From Avena insularis (lineage: Eukaryota; Streptophyta; Magnoliopsida; Poales; Poaceae), in the NCBI GenBank assembly GCA_023614405.1, contig CM042692.1:124613503-124677502 (forward strand): a stretch of 64,000 nt of DNA, written 5' to 3'. Below the pieces are notes generated by a model. That model saw only the letters and a program-made list of their open reading frames with translations. It ran no database searches and was not told the DNA's origin. The translations under genes and the position numbers were made by a program. Numbering within the stretch: position 1 is the stretch's first letter; the number at the start of each line of letters is the position of its first letter. Below are positions 1 through 9,342 of the stretch, piece after piece.

Positions 1-105
1 AGTGGTTGTGCTTGATCAGGTAACTGACAGGCCTCGTTGAGGCCCTCCTAGCCGCCGCCGGCAAGACTGTGCTCCATGTCGACCCCAATCCTGGTCAGCA
101 CGTTT
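1..105 (+). pseudogene. Partial REP exon copy (5' fragment)
   Basis: This stretch nearly repeats 2009-2105, the start of the Rab escort protein (REP) pseudogene. Translated from about base 27 it gives an open TGLVEALLAAAGK segment followed by VLHVDPNP, the N-terminal FAD/GDI-fold signature of REP and RabGDI. It lacks the 7-bp GGAGGCC duplication that frameshifts the second copy. Similarity stops abruptly near 105, where retroelement sequence begins. The fragment may extend left of the window. It is too short to be functional. Confidence 0.7.
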
Positions 106-618
106 TGTTTAATGTTTGCAATTCCAGCCGACACTAGCTTGAGCTCCGTCAACTCGCCCCGAATCTCTGTCATCTCAGCCTCAAGCCGCTCAACTGTGGA
201 TTGGGCGTCGAATGTTCCTGCCGCTGTCGGCTATGCTCTTGTCGGAGCCATCACCATTCCTTCTACTGCCGTCTCGCGATCCCACCACCAGGAAGCATAC
301 TAACCGAGGTTGTCATCGGGATTTTACCACCAGAGAGTTGTTCTCCGGCAACCGTGACTAGACCCTCGATCTATGCTCGAATGGTGTCACCGATGCCAAG
401 CCGTCGCCGTTGACCCATCAAGATGGACGTCACCGCCGCCTACGCCTCTATCAACCAACCCCGCTGCCGCGAAAAGGGTGAGGAGGGTGGGATTTTATGA
501 GAGATCCCAACCACCCTCTCTTCCCGATCTGACTCGCCGCAGTGGATCTGAAGTTTGTGCTGCGCGGTTTAGAATTTCCCTATGTTGGATGCCGAGAATC
601 GTTGGGCTCTGATGCCAC
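106..618 (-). mobile_element. LTR retrotransposon fragment, leader/gag N-terminus with PBS
   Basis: Read on the minus strand, this begins at a primer-binding site complementary to initiator tRNA-Met (605-617, TGGCATCAGAGCC). It continues into a leader and a short gag-like segment with heptad-like residues (VERLEAEMTEIRGELTELK) near 110-215. This is the usual order for the 5' end of a plant LTR retroelement. The rest of the element is missing; the fragment ends at the REP-like piece at 105. The gag assignment is inferred from position and coiled-coil character only. Confidence 0.55.
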
Positions 619-898
619 TGTAATGTCTAGGTTTGATTTAGTTATTGCTCATGGGAATTGGTAGGTGGGTACGCGTGATATGGATCGGAATCGGAGAGCT
701 AGAATCAAGGAGAGGTTGAAGAAAGAGTCTACTGCTAAGTAACTCTAGTTTTAGTTCATCTTTCTTACTCCTCTTCACGGCATAGCCGACCATACATATA
801 GTCCGCTTCGAGTATAAGTACTGTAATTGAAACATGTTCGATAATAACACTCCAGCTTTTAACTGGTTGCGGTAATAAACCATCTAGCGCCGTGGACA
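619..898 (-). mobile_element. Putative LTR adjacent to the PBS
   Basis: The sequence directly abutting the PBS begins TG (TGTAATGTCTAGG on plus) and can end at CA near 898 (GTGGACA), about 280 bp. In minus orientation it would be the 5' LTR of the fragment at 106-618. No second copy lies in the window, so the outer boundary is a guess. Bases 899-915 between here and the Harbinger element are unassigned. Confidence 0.4.
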
Positions 899-918
899 GC
901 TGATCCTTCTCTTCTTTA

Positions 919-1967
919 GAGCATCTCCAGCAGTCGCTGGAAACTAGCGATGCGCTAAAATAATTGATTTTTTGGACGCTACGTATCTGTATCCTCTAGC
1001 GGTAGCGGGAAAAAGCTGGGATTTGCTAGTTTGGGCGGCAAAACTCCCGCGCATCGTAGAGCGCACGCTACAAAAGCCACGCTGCCTCCGCGCCAATCGC
1101 TACGCCGCCGAACATTCTCTCCCCTTCCACGCCAGCACCGCTTGCCACCGCCTACCGTCTTGCCACGTTTAGCGCCGCCGCACAGTGCCTCCGGCTTCAA
1201 GGGCGTGCGCCCGCGCCCGAACAGGCTCTTCTACGCCGAGATCTGCACCGCCGGCTTCCGCTTCACGCTCGGCACCTACAACTCGCCGGAGGAGGCGGCC
1301 CGCACGTATGACGCGGCGGCATGGCGCATCGGGCGCCCGCGCCGGCAAATGAACTTCCCTGAGACGGAGTCCCTCGAGGAAGCGCAGTTCCTCGCGCCAT
1401 AGCCGCAGCTCGTCACATAGGAGGACCGCCACATTCATCGCCGAGCACGACGAGCGCGTCTTGGCCGCGTGGCGCCGCGAGTTCCCGCAGGATGTGCAGG
1501 CCAAGCTGGAGTTCTACCGGTCGAGGAGGGCCGAGCGACGGGCCTATCGGGCAGATCGCCGTCGGCGCAAAGCGTTCATCAACGCGCAGCTCGCTGGGCC
1601 GCAGACCATCGACGACGACGATCCAAGGTGGGACGACCTCTAGACGCAGTCCGAGGACACCACCTCGGATGACGATGAAGCGTAGATCGTAACTTTATTT
1701 TCTAGTTTCTAGTTTTATTTTCTGTTCGTCGCACTGTGTATTTTTTGTTCGTCACAGTTTAATTTATGTGTATTTTCTAGATCTTGCGATGTATGTGTTT
1801 GTGTGCGCACGTGTGTTTACGCGCTGTAGTCTGCAGCGTCTGGTGGAGACATGTCTGCGCACCGTGTTTTGCCACGCGCGTTTACAATATCTGAAAAGGG
1901 CGCGGGAAAATGGCGCGTGCTGGTTTGGCGTTTTAACGTAGATATAACGCTACTGCTCGAGATGCTC
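919..1967 (+). mobile_element. PIF/Harbinger-type non-autonomous DNA transposon carrying AP2/ERF sequence
   Basis: The ends form imperfect terminal inverted repeats: GAGCATCTCCAGCAG at 919 and the reverse complement of GAGCATCTCGAGCAG ending at 1967. They are flanked by a direct TTA on each side (916-918 and 1968-1970). The TTA duplication and TIR type fit PIF/Harbinger. No transposase is present in the 1,049 bp. The cargo is a GC-rich AP2/ERF-like gene remnant in an otherwise AT-richer element, so it resembles a gene-carrying (Pack-type) element. Superfamily assignment rests on the TSD and TIR style. Confidence 0.7.
1187..1643 (+). pseudogene. AP2/ERF-domain gene remnant inside the Harbinger element
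   Basis: An AP2/ERF DNA-binding domain is readable from about 1187: SGFKGVR, FYAEI, FRFTLGTY, EEAARTYDAAAW, GRPRRQMNFPE. The plant AP2 domain folds as three beta strands plus a helix and binds GCC-box-type DNA. The reading frame meets TAG codons at 1400-1402 and 1418-1420. The C-terminal part then continues one frame over (1438-1643: DERVLAAWRREF, RRRRKAFI, DDDPRWDDL, stop). The two blocks therefore look like one ancestral gene broken by two stops and a frameshift. An upstream ATG at 1031 opens the frame but gives low-complexity sequence and is not a convincing start. It lies wholly within the transposon, so it moved with the element. Function is not expected. Confidence 0.75.
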
Positions 1968-4667
1968 TTAGTCGGCTCCCATCGTGGCCGTCGGTTGACT
2001 GATGCGTAGTGGTTGTGCTTGATCAGGTAACTGACAGGCCTCCCGGAGGCCGGAGGCCATCCTGGCCGCCGCCGGCAAGACCGTGCTCCATGTCGACCCC
2101 AATCCCTTCTACGGCTCCCTCTCCTCCTCCATCCCGCTCCTTTTCGTCCCCTCCTTCCTCCTCCCGCCCCAGTACTCCTCCACACCTTCAACCGATACCG
2201 TCGTCACTCGGAGATTGAGACATCGGGGACGGTTTTCCCGAGCCGTCCAGCGGCTTCGCCGTCGATCTGGTGGGTCCCATGGTGCTCTACTGCGCCGACG
2301 AGGCCGTGGACCTTCTTTTCAGGTCAGGGGGCAGCAGCCGTGTGGAGTTCAAGATCGTGGAGGGGGGCCCTGTGCGGATGTCTGTCAGTAGACTTAAAAA
2401 TCATATAAACGTATCACCATTCTATCCCCATGATTTTTAAGTCTCAACAATATCTGACTGCAACCTAGTATATCATTTGCTCATGAATGATGATGTGCTA
2501 CACCAACCGTTTTGGACTCTCTACAAGAATGACTCGCACCTTTTCGTAATAGAAATATTGGATCAAACATCCTGTCTATCAAGTTTTATGGTCCTTTTGA
2601 GAGTTATCCTCGGGTGAAGATTTCTCTTCTTTCAATCAGGTGTTGCCGATGCCTGTCACATCCCTTCTAATGGATAAGGTATGATAAAATTTGTGCTCTA
2701 TGCTAGGCATGTTCTTGTGTTTATTTGTTTGCCTGATATAGCCACTCACACAATAAATCCTTCCAGTGTCTTACTTGCTTCATCTATATATTTTTATCAA
2801 TTGATTTTACTGTCTTGCTCAATAAATGTGTTAACAAATCAACATAAGATGTAGAAAGCTCACTTAATTATTCAGAGATATAAAGGAGAGAATAAGAAAA
2901 ATCACTTATATCGATTCCAAGAAGACATAAAATTGTACCGAGGCGAGGCAAGAGAATTTGTCTAAAGCCTTTGCTCCATGAAGTATTGAGGAAGAGCCTG
3001 GTTTTGAAGCAGAAGCGAGGGGAGCTTGCTTGCTTGCTTAGGATAAGCATGATGATGACCCTGGATATAGATTTCAACTCTTTAGATCAATCACCAGAAT
3101 TAGCAGAAGAGGGATTGTTTTCGTTTTTTTTTCTTCAATTCCACACGTGAGATGTGACATGCTTTAGTCGTCTATTGCAGTAGTCTAATTTTTGTGACTC
3201 TTTTTTGTGAGCAACATCAAATGATCGACAATCTCTTGATCAGGAAAAACATCGCTATATAGGTACCAGGCTAGCATCTGGTCAGGATATTATGTGCCAG
3301 CAGTTGATACTTGATCCATCATACAGAATTCCTTCCTTGGATTTACCATCTGATGCTTCAGACTCAAACTCACCATGGAAAGTTGCTAGGGGAATATGCA
3401 TAATTAGAAAGTCTGTGAGACAGAATATGCATAACCGACTTACTGTAGCAGCCGACTGCGATTCACATAGCTGATTTTCTCTCTCTTTGATTATCACATG
3501 TTTTCTCCATTTCAGAACTAAATGAGCAGCAGGTTGCAGTTGTCCGGGTGCTTCAGTTGAGCAGCAATGTAGCAATATGCCCTCCTGGAATATAAGTTAT
3601 TTATCAATCTATCATTTAGCAGTATGCTTCACTTGAGCAGCAATGTATCAATCCATCATTAACCTTTGCAACTTCCCGCACAAGCCAATCTCACTCGCAG
3701 GTTTATAGCACATCTATCCCCTGTGGTGACACCTCTACGGGAAAGCTCTGCATAAACAAAGCAACAGATGTTCATTTCAGTTCCCAGGCTTGAAATGGTT
3801 CAGAAGACCATTTGGAGACAACCAGCAAAGACAATGAGGATGTGAAGCCAGTGCTAATCTGGAACTGCGTTTATGTTCAGGACATCACACAGGTCTATTT
3901 CTTTGATACATGGACTGCATTAACCGTAAAAAAAACATTTACACTGTTCCATCACAAACATCTGCTTTCAAGTCTTCCAGCACTAGGGAACATCCGGTAC
4001 TATTCTGTCATGCCCCATGCCTGATGAATATATTGACCACAGAAATATACTGGAATCAACAAAAAAAGTATGCATTCTATGATGTTGCATTTTGTATTCT
4101 CAATGTTGTACCTGCATCTACATTAGAAAGTAGGTAAGTAAACAACTTATTGAAGGTCCCACAGTTTTTTTGGTCAAATTCTGTCAAAGTATGGGAAATT
4201 TTAGAACTGTTATCACATGGTTTATTGCGATATTTCCGCATTTAGGAAAGAGTAACTTGTATATCTAGCACTGGTCACTGGTGTGTATTATGTTCACTCT
4301 TGTAAGCTTCATTGTGTTTGGGAGCAATTTACTTGATTGTGTTAGTAGGCAGTAGGTCTGTTCTGCATAATATATTGAGATGTTAAGACATGGTGGCATA
4401 TGCATCAGGCATCTGGTCTGCTGATAAGTTTGCTTCATTGTTTCTCTTGCAGTTACTTGTAGATGCTTATCCTAACGAAGAATTCCTGCCTAGAAACTCA
4501 GCTGCTGAATATGGAAATGACGACTCTGATTCTGTAGAATGGTACCATCTTGTAAAGGTAGTAAAATCCTTGCATGTGGAACTTGCACTGTTTGCTCATA
4601 TTTAACCTGTTACATATTAAAACATCAAAATATTCGACAAGCTTCAACCTTGTGCTATCAAAACTGT

Positions 4668-4870
4668 TGGAGTCTGAGTTAGTATAGCAGTAGTGTCCTT
4701 GGAGAGTCTGGAATATTCCAGTGGAGTGTTGGAGTCTGAGTTAGCGTCCTAGCAGAGTCTAGAGTATTCTAGTGTACAAGTTAGGATGTAATCCTAAGTT
4801 GAGCTATATATATGAGGGTGTGCAGATCCAAGGGACTGGCCATCCAGAAATTTTCCCCCCAAAACCTACA
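4668..4870 (+). repeat. 5' LTR of the TRIM-like element
   Basis: This pairs with 6186-6386. It contains an internal partial repeat of its own start (GTTGGAGTCTGAGTTAGCG near 4726) and a TATATATA box near 4804-4812 that could serve as the LTR promoter. The PBS starts at 4871. Confidence 0.8.
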
Positions 4871-6185
4871 TGGTATCAGAGATTGGATCCTCCTCCTAAC
4901 CATATCCACAACCGTTCCACCATTGCAGCACCCACTCCGGCTCTTGTCATCAACAACACCAGGCACATTGTAGTCACCTAGGCGGCGGGAGGCCACCACC
5001 TCATGTTTCAGGGTGCATCATGCGATGCTTGGTTGCTGCTCTGCACTGGTTGCTGCTCAGGAAGCTAGTTACATTGGTGTTGCGTGGTGGTGTCCTGGTG
5101 TATAAATGGAGTAGAGAGAAGAGGGCGTTGCTTCTTCTAGCCTGGACTGGAGATGAAGCGGATGCTGCTGCAGGGAAGAAGAGATTGAGGAGCTAGAGTC
5201 TGCTTTGCTGCTGTTGGGTTGGAGCTGATAGAAGGGAGCTCAACAACTACGTCCTGGAGTGGAGAGAAGTACAGATGGCCTTCTGAGTAAAGAAAGGAGA
5301 GTGTTGCATGCGCATCTGCTCGAGGCTTGTGGAATGATCCAGAGGAAGTGTAAGAAAGAAGCCGCTCCCTGCTGGTGTTCTGGCTATGTTGCTTTTCAGT
5401 GCTTGCAACAAGGAGGAGGATTTAACAGAGACTTTTGTTGTTTATGACTATCATGGAGATTATGGTTACACAGACTACTGATGTTTGAGGACAAGGTGAG
5501 CCCTCAGACAAAGAATGATGGGAGTTGTATGTTGTGTTGGTGAAGCCATGGTGCTGTGAAGTTGTCCAAGGGTTCAAGAAAGAGATGGTAGAGGCCGTGG
5601 TGACCGCCGCGAAGATGGTTGAGGCAAGTTGGCCGGAGGGTTGATGGAGAGGAGGTAGAGGTCAAGGTTGTGACTGTGTTCGGGAGGTGGAAGTCATGTG
5701 AAGGTCAGGAGAGTGAAACTATGGATAACTAACCGGTGAGGTGAGGCGGCTGTGGCTCTGTAGGAGCTGTTGTTGAGGTGAGGCAGCCGTGGTTCTGCGG
5801 GAACCGGAGTTGATGAAGAGGCAATGTCAATGCTCAAGCTGGTGATGGAAGGCGTGTGGTGCCGCCATTGTAGGCGCCGGTGTGAGAAGGCGCATGGTTG
5901 GAGAGGCAACGGTGGACCAACACAACGAAGATTGGAGGTGGCTAGCTTGATGCAAAGTTTGTGCATGGTGATGGTGATGTTGAGGCGGCATGTGGTGGAG
6001 CTTGAATGGTCAGTGTCTAATGGGTGCTTGACCGCAGATGGTAAAAGACCGATGGAGCAAGAGCTAGAGTAAAATGCTCTCATGTACCTTTGTATGCTTG
6101 TAAGCTAGAAGTGTAGTGGTAGTAGTGTCATGGAGTTGTAGCAAGATGGTCATGGTGACTGAGCCATGCCCATCTTGAGGGGGAG

Positions 6186-6386
6186 TGGAGTCTGAGTTAG
6201 TATAGCAGCAGTGTCCTAGGAGAGTCTGGAATATTCCAGTGGAGTGTTGGAGTCTGAGTTAGCGTCCTAGCAGAGTCTAGAGTATTCTAGTATACAAGTT
6301 AGGATGTAATCCTAAGTTGAGCTATATATGAGGGTGTGCAGGTCCAAGGGACTGCCCATCCCGAAATATTTCCCCCAAAACCTACA
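6186..6386 (+). repeat. 3' LTR of the TRIM-like element
   Basis: Near-identical partner of 4668-4870, differing by a few substitutions and small indels, which implies a fairly young insertion. It is preceded by the purine tract and followed directly by REP intron sequence (GAACAACTTTATCC) that matches copy 2. Confidence 0.8.
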
Positions 6387-6638
6387 GAACAACTTTATCC
6401 TTGCAAAACACCTCTTTGTAGAAATTCCGCGGAACTTTGTTATCAACAAGGATCCTAACAAGACACCAGGGAATATACCTGTGTGCTGTTGAGAGCTGCC
6501 ACCAGGAGAACTGCTGCAGATTCTCGCATTTAAATAAAATCTGAATATCCATTACAATAGGCGTCTAGGCTATAGGATGTGTTAGAATCTGTACACTATA
6601 TGGTACATGTAGTCTTTTAAACTGCAAAAGCAGCTAAA

Positions 6639-6820
6639 AAATGTGGCCAATGGGGGAATGATCCCTCCCTTGGTTATACATTGTTAGATAGATATGAGAC
6701 CTCTCTGCGCTTTTTCAGCACAAATAGCACCCCTGAGGAGTCCACGCCTTGCGCAGGACTCGAACTCGGGTGCGAGTTCAGCACCCTGAACTCCAGCCAC
6801 TGAGCCAGCGCTCAGTTCTC
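6639..6820 (-). mobile_element. tRNA-derived SINE (Au-SINE-like)
   Basis: The 182-bp insert is flanked by a perfect 14-bp direct repeat CAAAAGCAGCTAAA (6625-6638 and 6821-6834). On the minus strand it starts GAGAACTGAGCG and shows an A-box-like TGGCTCAGTGG and a B-box GAGTTCGAGTCC, the internal Pol III promoter of tRNA-derived SINEs. It ends in a short T run, as in the grass Au SINE family. Copy 2 of the duplication has the single empty site at 7801-7814. Family naming is from memory of features; SINE identity itself is firm. Confidence 0.85.
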
Positions 6821-7224
6821 CAAAAGCAGCTAAAGGAGCATTAGTATTTTCCTGTAATATCATCACATCATCTAATTTACTTATGTAACACCAATTGGCT
6901 GGTACAACGTTATATTGGGTCCACTTAGACTAAATAGTGTCTTCTTAAATAGTGGTTGTTCATGTGCAATTTCTGTCATTCATAAATCACTTTTCATGTG
7001 AATTAGCTGTTGTTCACACTTCAAGTGCCAATGTGGCAGTAGCATAAACGGACCATTCGAATTTTAGCTTGTACATTTTGAGTTGATGTCCTGGCACACT
7101 ATTCTTTCTGCTTGCAAGAACCACCGTCCATTATTTCTCCCAATGAAATTGCTGTTTGTATAAAAAGGATTTTGGTTGCTTCACTTTTGTAAAAGATAAA
7201 TTTGATGATGTTGTCGATCTCACA

Positions 7225-8203
7225 TTACTTGATTGTGTTAGTAGGCAGTAGCTCTGTTTTGCATAATATATTGAGATGTTAAGACATGGTGGCATATGTA
7301 TTAGGCATCTGGCCTCCTGATAAGTTTGTTTCATTGTTTCTCTTGCAGTTATTTGTAGATGCTTATCCTAATGAAGAATTCCTGCCTAGAAACTCAGCTG
7401 CTGAATATGGAAATGACGACTCTGATTCTGTAGAGTGGTACCATCTTGTAAAGGTAATAAAATCCTTGCATGTGGAACTTGCACTGTTTGCTTATATTTA
7501 ACCTGTTACATATTAAAACATCAGAATATTCGACAAGCTTGAACCTTGTGCTATCAAAACTGTTGGAACAAGTTTATCCTTGCAAAACACCTCTTTGTAG
7601 AAATTCCAGGGAACTTTGTTATCAACAAGGATCCTAACAGAACACCAGGGAATATACCTGTGTGCTGTTGAGAGCTGCCACCAGGAGAACTGCTGCAGAT
7701 TCTCGCATTTAAATAAAATCTGAATATCCATTACAATAGGTGCTAGGCTATAGGATATTAGAACCTGTACACTTTATGGTACATGTAGTCTTTTAAACTG
7801 CAAAAGCAGCTAAAGGAGCAGTAGTAGTTTCTTGCAATATGATCACATCATCTAATTTACTTATGTAACACGAAATGGCTGGTACCACGTTATATTGGGT
7901 CCACTTAGACTAAATAGTGTCTTCTTAAATTAATGATTGTTCATGTGCAATTTCTGACATTCATGAATCACTTTTCATGTGAATTAGCTGTTGTTCACAC
8001 TTCAACTGCCAATGTGGCAGTAGCATAAACGGATCACTAGAATTTTGGATTGTGCATTGTGACTTGGTGGCCTGGCACACTATTCTTTCTGCTTGCAAGA
8101 ACCACCGTCCATTATTTCTCCCGATGAAATTACTGTTTGTATAAAAGGGATTTCGTTTGCTTCACTTTTGTTAAGAGATAAATTTATGATGTTGATCTCA
8201 CAT
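7225..8203. repeat. Tandem segmental duplication, copy 2 (uninterrupted)
   Basis: This is a 979-bp direct copy of 4329-7224 without the LTR element and SINE. It carries the second REP exon copy (7347-7452), still with the TCTCTTGCAG acceptor and a GTAATA donor. Base differences from copy 1 are scattered over coding and intron sequence, so the duplication is not recent. Confidence 0.9.
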
Positions 8204-8305
8204 CCACCGTCCATTATTTCTCCCGACGAAATTACTGTTTGTATAAAAGGGATTTCGTTTGCTTCACTTTTGTTAAGAGATAAATTTATGATGTTGATCT
8301 CACAT
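8102..8305. repeat. 102-bp tandem duplication
   Basis: The 102-bp unit starting CCACCGTCCATTATTTC at 8102 is repeated directly at 8204-8305 with one difference seen (GATGAA versus GACGAA). Because 102 is a multiple of three, it yields spurious repeated open frames on both strands. It lies in the REP intron just before the 8327 exon. Confidence 0.9.
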
Positions 8306-8640
8306 TCCAACTTGGTTATTATGTGCAGAGCAGCTACCTGAGAATGTTGGGTTCTTCATGCATCGTACCAGTTCTGGTAATACCCAAAAGAAAAGAATGG
8401 TGCTGGCTTTCTGCTACACTAGAATACTCAACATCTCTTGAAGGAGATATGTTGGAGATAACACTTTGTTCACGGTTTTGTTTCATTGTTATTCTCGCAA
8501 CGCAATTGCAATTCACGAAGGAGCATCTTATGAACCAGCTTCGGAGATGTATCTCGGCAACTGAAGAGAAGAGCGTTGGACCGAGAGGAAGTAGATCGAA
8601 TCACTTCGACCTGGTATTCAGAAGCTGATGTATGTCCCGT

Positions 8641-9342
8641 TTTGTGACCATGAGAGGCGCCTCAGATACCTTCCATGTGGTATTCGAGAAGCTAATGTCT
8701 GCAGAGCCGGTTGTACTCTCATTCTTCTTTTTGTTGAAATATTACTTAACTGATGATACTTGTAGAGCATTGGAACTTGATTCTAAAGCTCTTTGGACGA
8801 AAGCCTGGTTACTGGAACATAAATTTATACAAACGCAACTAGGATCTCGCCTGCACCTCCAGCTTGGAACGAATTTGTGTAGTAATTATTTTTCATGTGG
8901 AGCTACTTTTCTGAACATTGGTTCCAGATTAACCCTATGATCAGAACTTAATCATATAAACGAATCTACAAGTTTCAGAGAACAGAAAATGTATGTCGAC
9001 TTCGTTCATGTTTGCATGAAACCTTGGGGCCATCCATTGACGTATGCTCCAGACAACAGCAAAGTTTCCCAGATTTCCAAACCATTACAGAGACTGCAGG
9101 GTTTTCAAATCCTAACAACTGTGTCATAGAACAATAGCTCAATTACACATTGTCTGCCAAAATCATTCAGACAACACACACACACAACGCCCAAAATTGC
9201 TGGATCAGGTCAATCCTGATCTCATCGTGATCTACCTAGTACATTCGTCGACATTCCGAACGGTTCGAGGCCCAAGCGCTATCGTGTACAGTCCAACCAG
9301 ACATCCTATCAATTAAGCTGTCTGCACCATTGATGCATCAGG
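8641..9342. other. Intergenic, REP 3' side to MATE 3' end
   Basis: No supported gene. It probably holds the decayed 3' untranslated part of the REP locus and the 3' UTR of the convergent MATE gene. A short CA run lies at about 9176-9186. Open frames such as 8632-8940 have no recognisable features. Confidence 0.5.

Larger units (their letters stand above)
4668..6386 (+). mobile_element. Small non-autonomous LTR retrotransposon (TRIM-like)
   Basis: Two near-identical LTRs (4668-4870, 203 bp; 6186-6386, 201 bp) start TGGAGTCTGAG and end CCTACA. The left LTR is followed at once by TGGTATCAGAG, a tRNA-iMet primer-binding site. The right LTR is preceded by a polypurine tract (GAGGGGGAG, about 6176-6185). 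The 1,315-bp interior has no gag or pol; its open frames are short and unlike any retroelement protein. It sits in the intron after the LLVDAYPNEEF exon of the REP pseudogene. Copy 2 at about 7556-7575 is uninterrupted at the same point. No clean 5-bp target duplication is evident, so either the flank has mutated or the LTR edge is off by a few bases. Confidence 0.8.
4329..7224. repeat. Tandem segmental duplication, copy 1 (disrupted)
   Basis: This block starts TTACTTGATTGTGTTAG and carries REP exon LLVDAYPNEEF plus flanking introns. It is directly followed by a second copy at 7225-8203. Subtracting the LTR element (1,719 bp) and the SINE with one target-site copy (196 bp) from 2,896 bp leaves 981 bp, against 979 bp in copy 2. 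The size match confirms both insertions occurred only in this copy. Confidence 0.9.
2034..8640 (+). pseudogene. Rab escort protein (REP/CHM-like) pseudogene
   Basis: REP presents newly made Rab GTPases to geranylgeranyl transferase II. Successive exon remnants match the family in order. 2034-2390: TGLPEA, then VLHVDPNPFYGS, and in another frame VLYCADEAVDLLFRSGGSS. 2641-2681: MPVTSLLMDK. 3262-3418: LASGQDIMCQQLILDPSYRI. 3514-3590: QQVAVVRVLQLSSNVAICPPG. 3742-3892: HLETTSKDNEDVKPVLIWN. 4008-4066: CPMPDEYIDHRNILESTKK. 4451-4556: LLVDAYPNEEFLPRNSAAEY, duplicated at 7347-7452. 8327-8450: EQLPENVGFFMHRT. Some splice sites survive (TCTCTTGCAG before 4451, GTAGTA after 4556). A 7-bp GGAGGCC tandem duplication near 2050 shifts the first exon; several conserved blocks are absent and stops occur (TGA in the 3742 block). 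The 3' limit is uncertain. The identification is strong and so is the call of non-function. Confidence 0.85.

Noticed and set aside
1169..1504. Minus-strand 111-codon frame
   Set aside because: Antisense of the AP2/ERF remnant; composition artefact.
6730..6810. Functional tRNA gene
   Set aside because: A and B boxes are present but no cloverleaf forms; the segment is part of a SINE with target duplications.
8080..8341. Repeated open frames on both strands
   Set aside because: They come from the 102-bp tandem duplication in a REP intron; the period is a multiple of three, which keeps frames open by chance.
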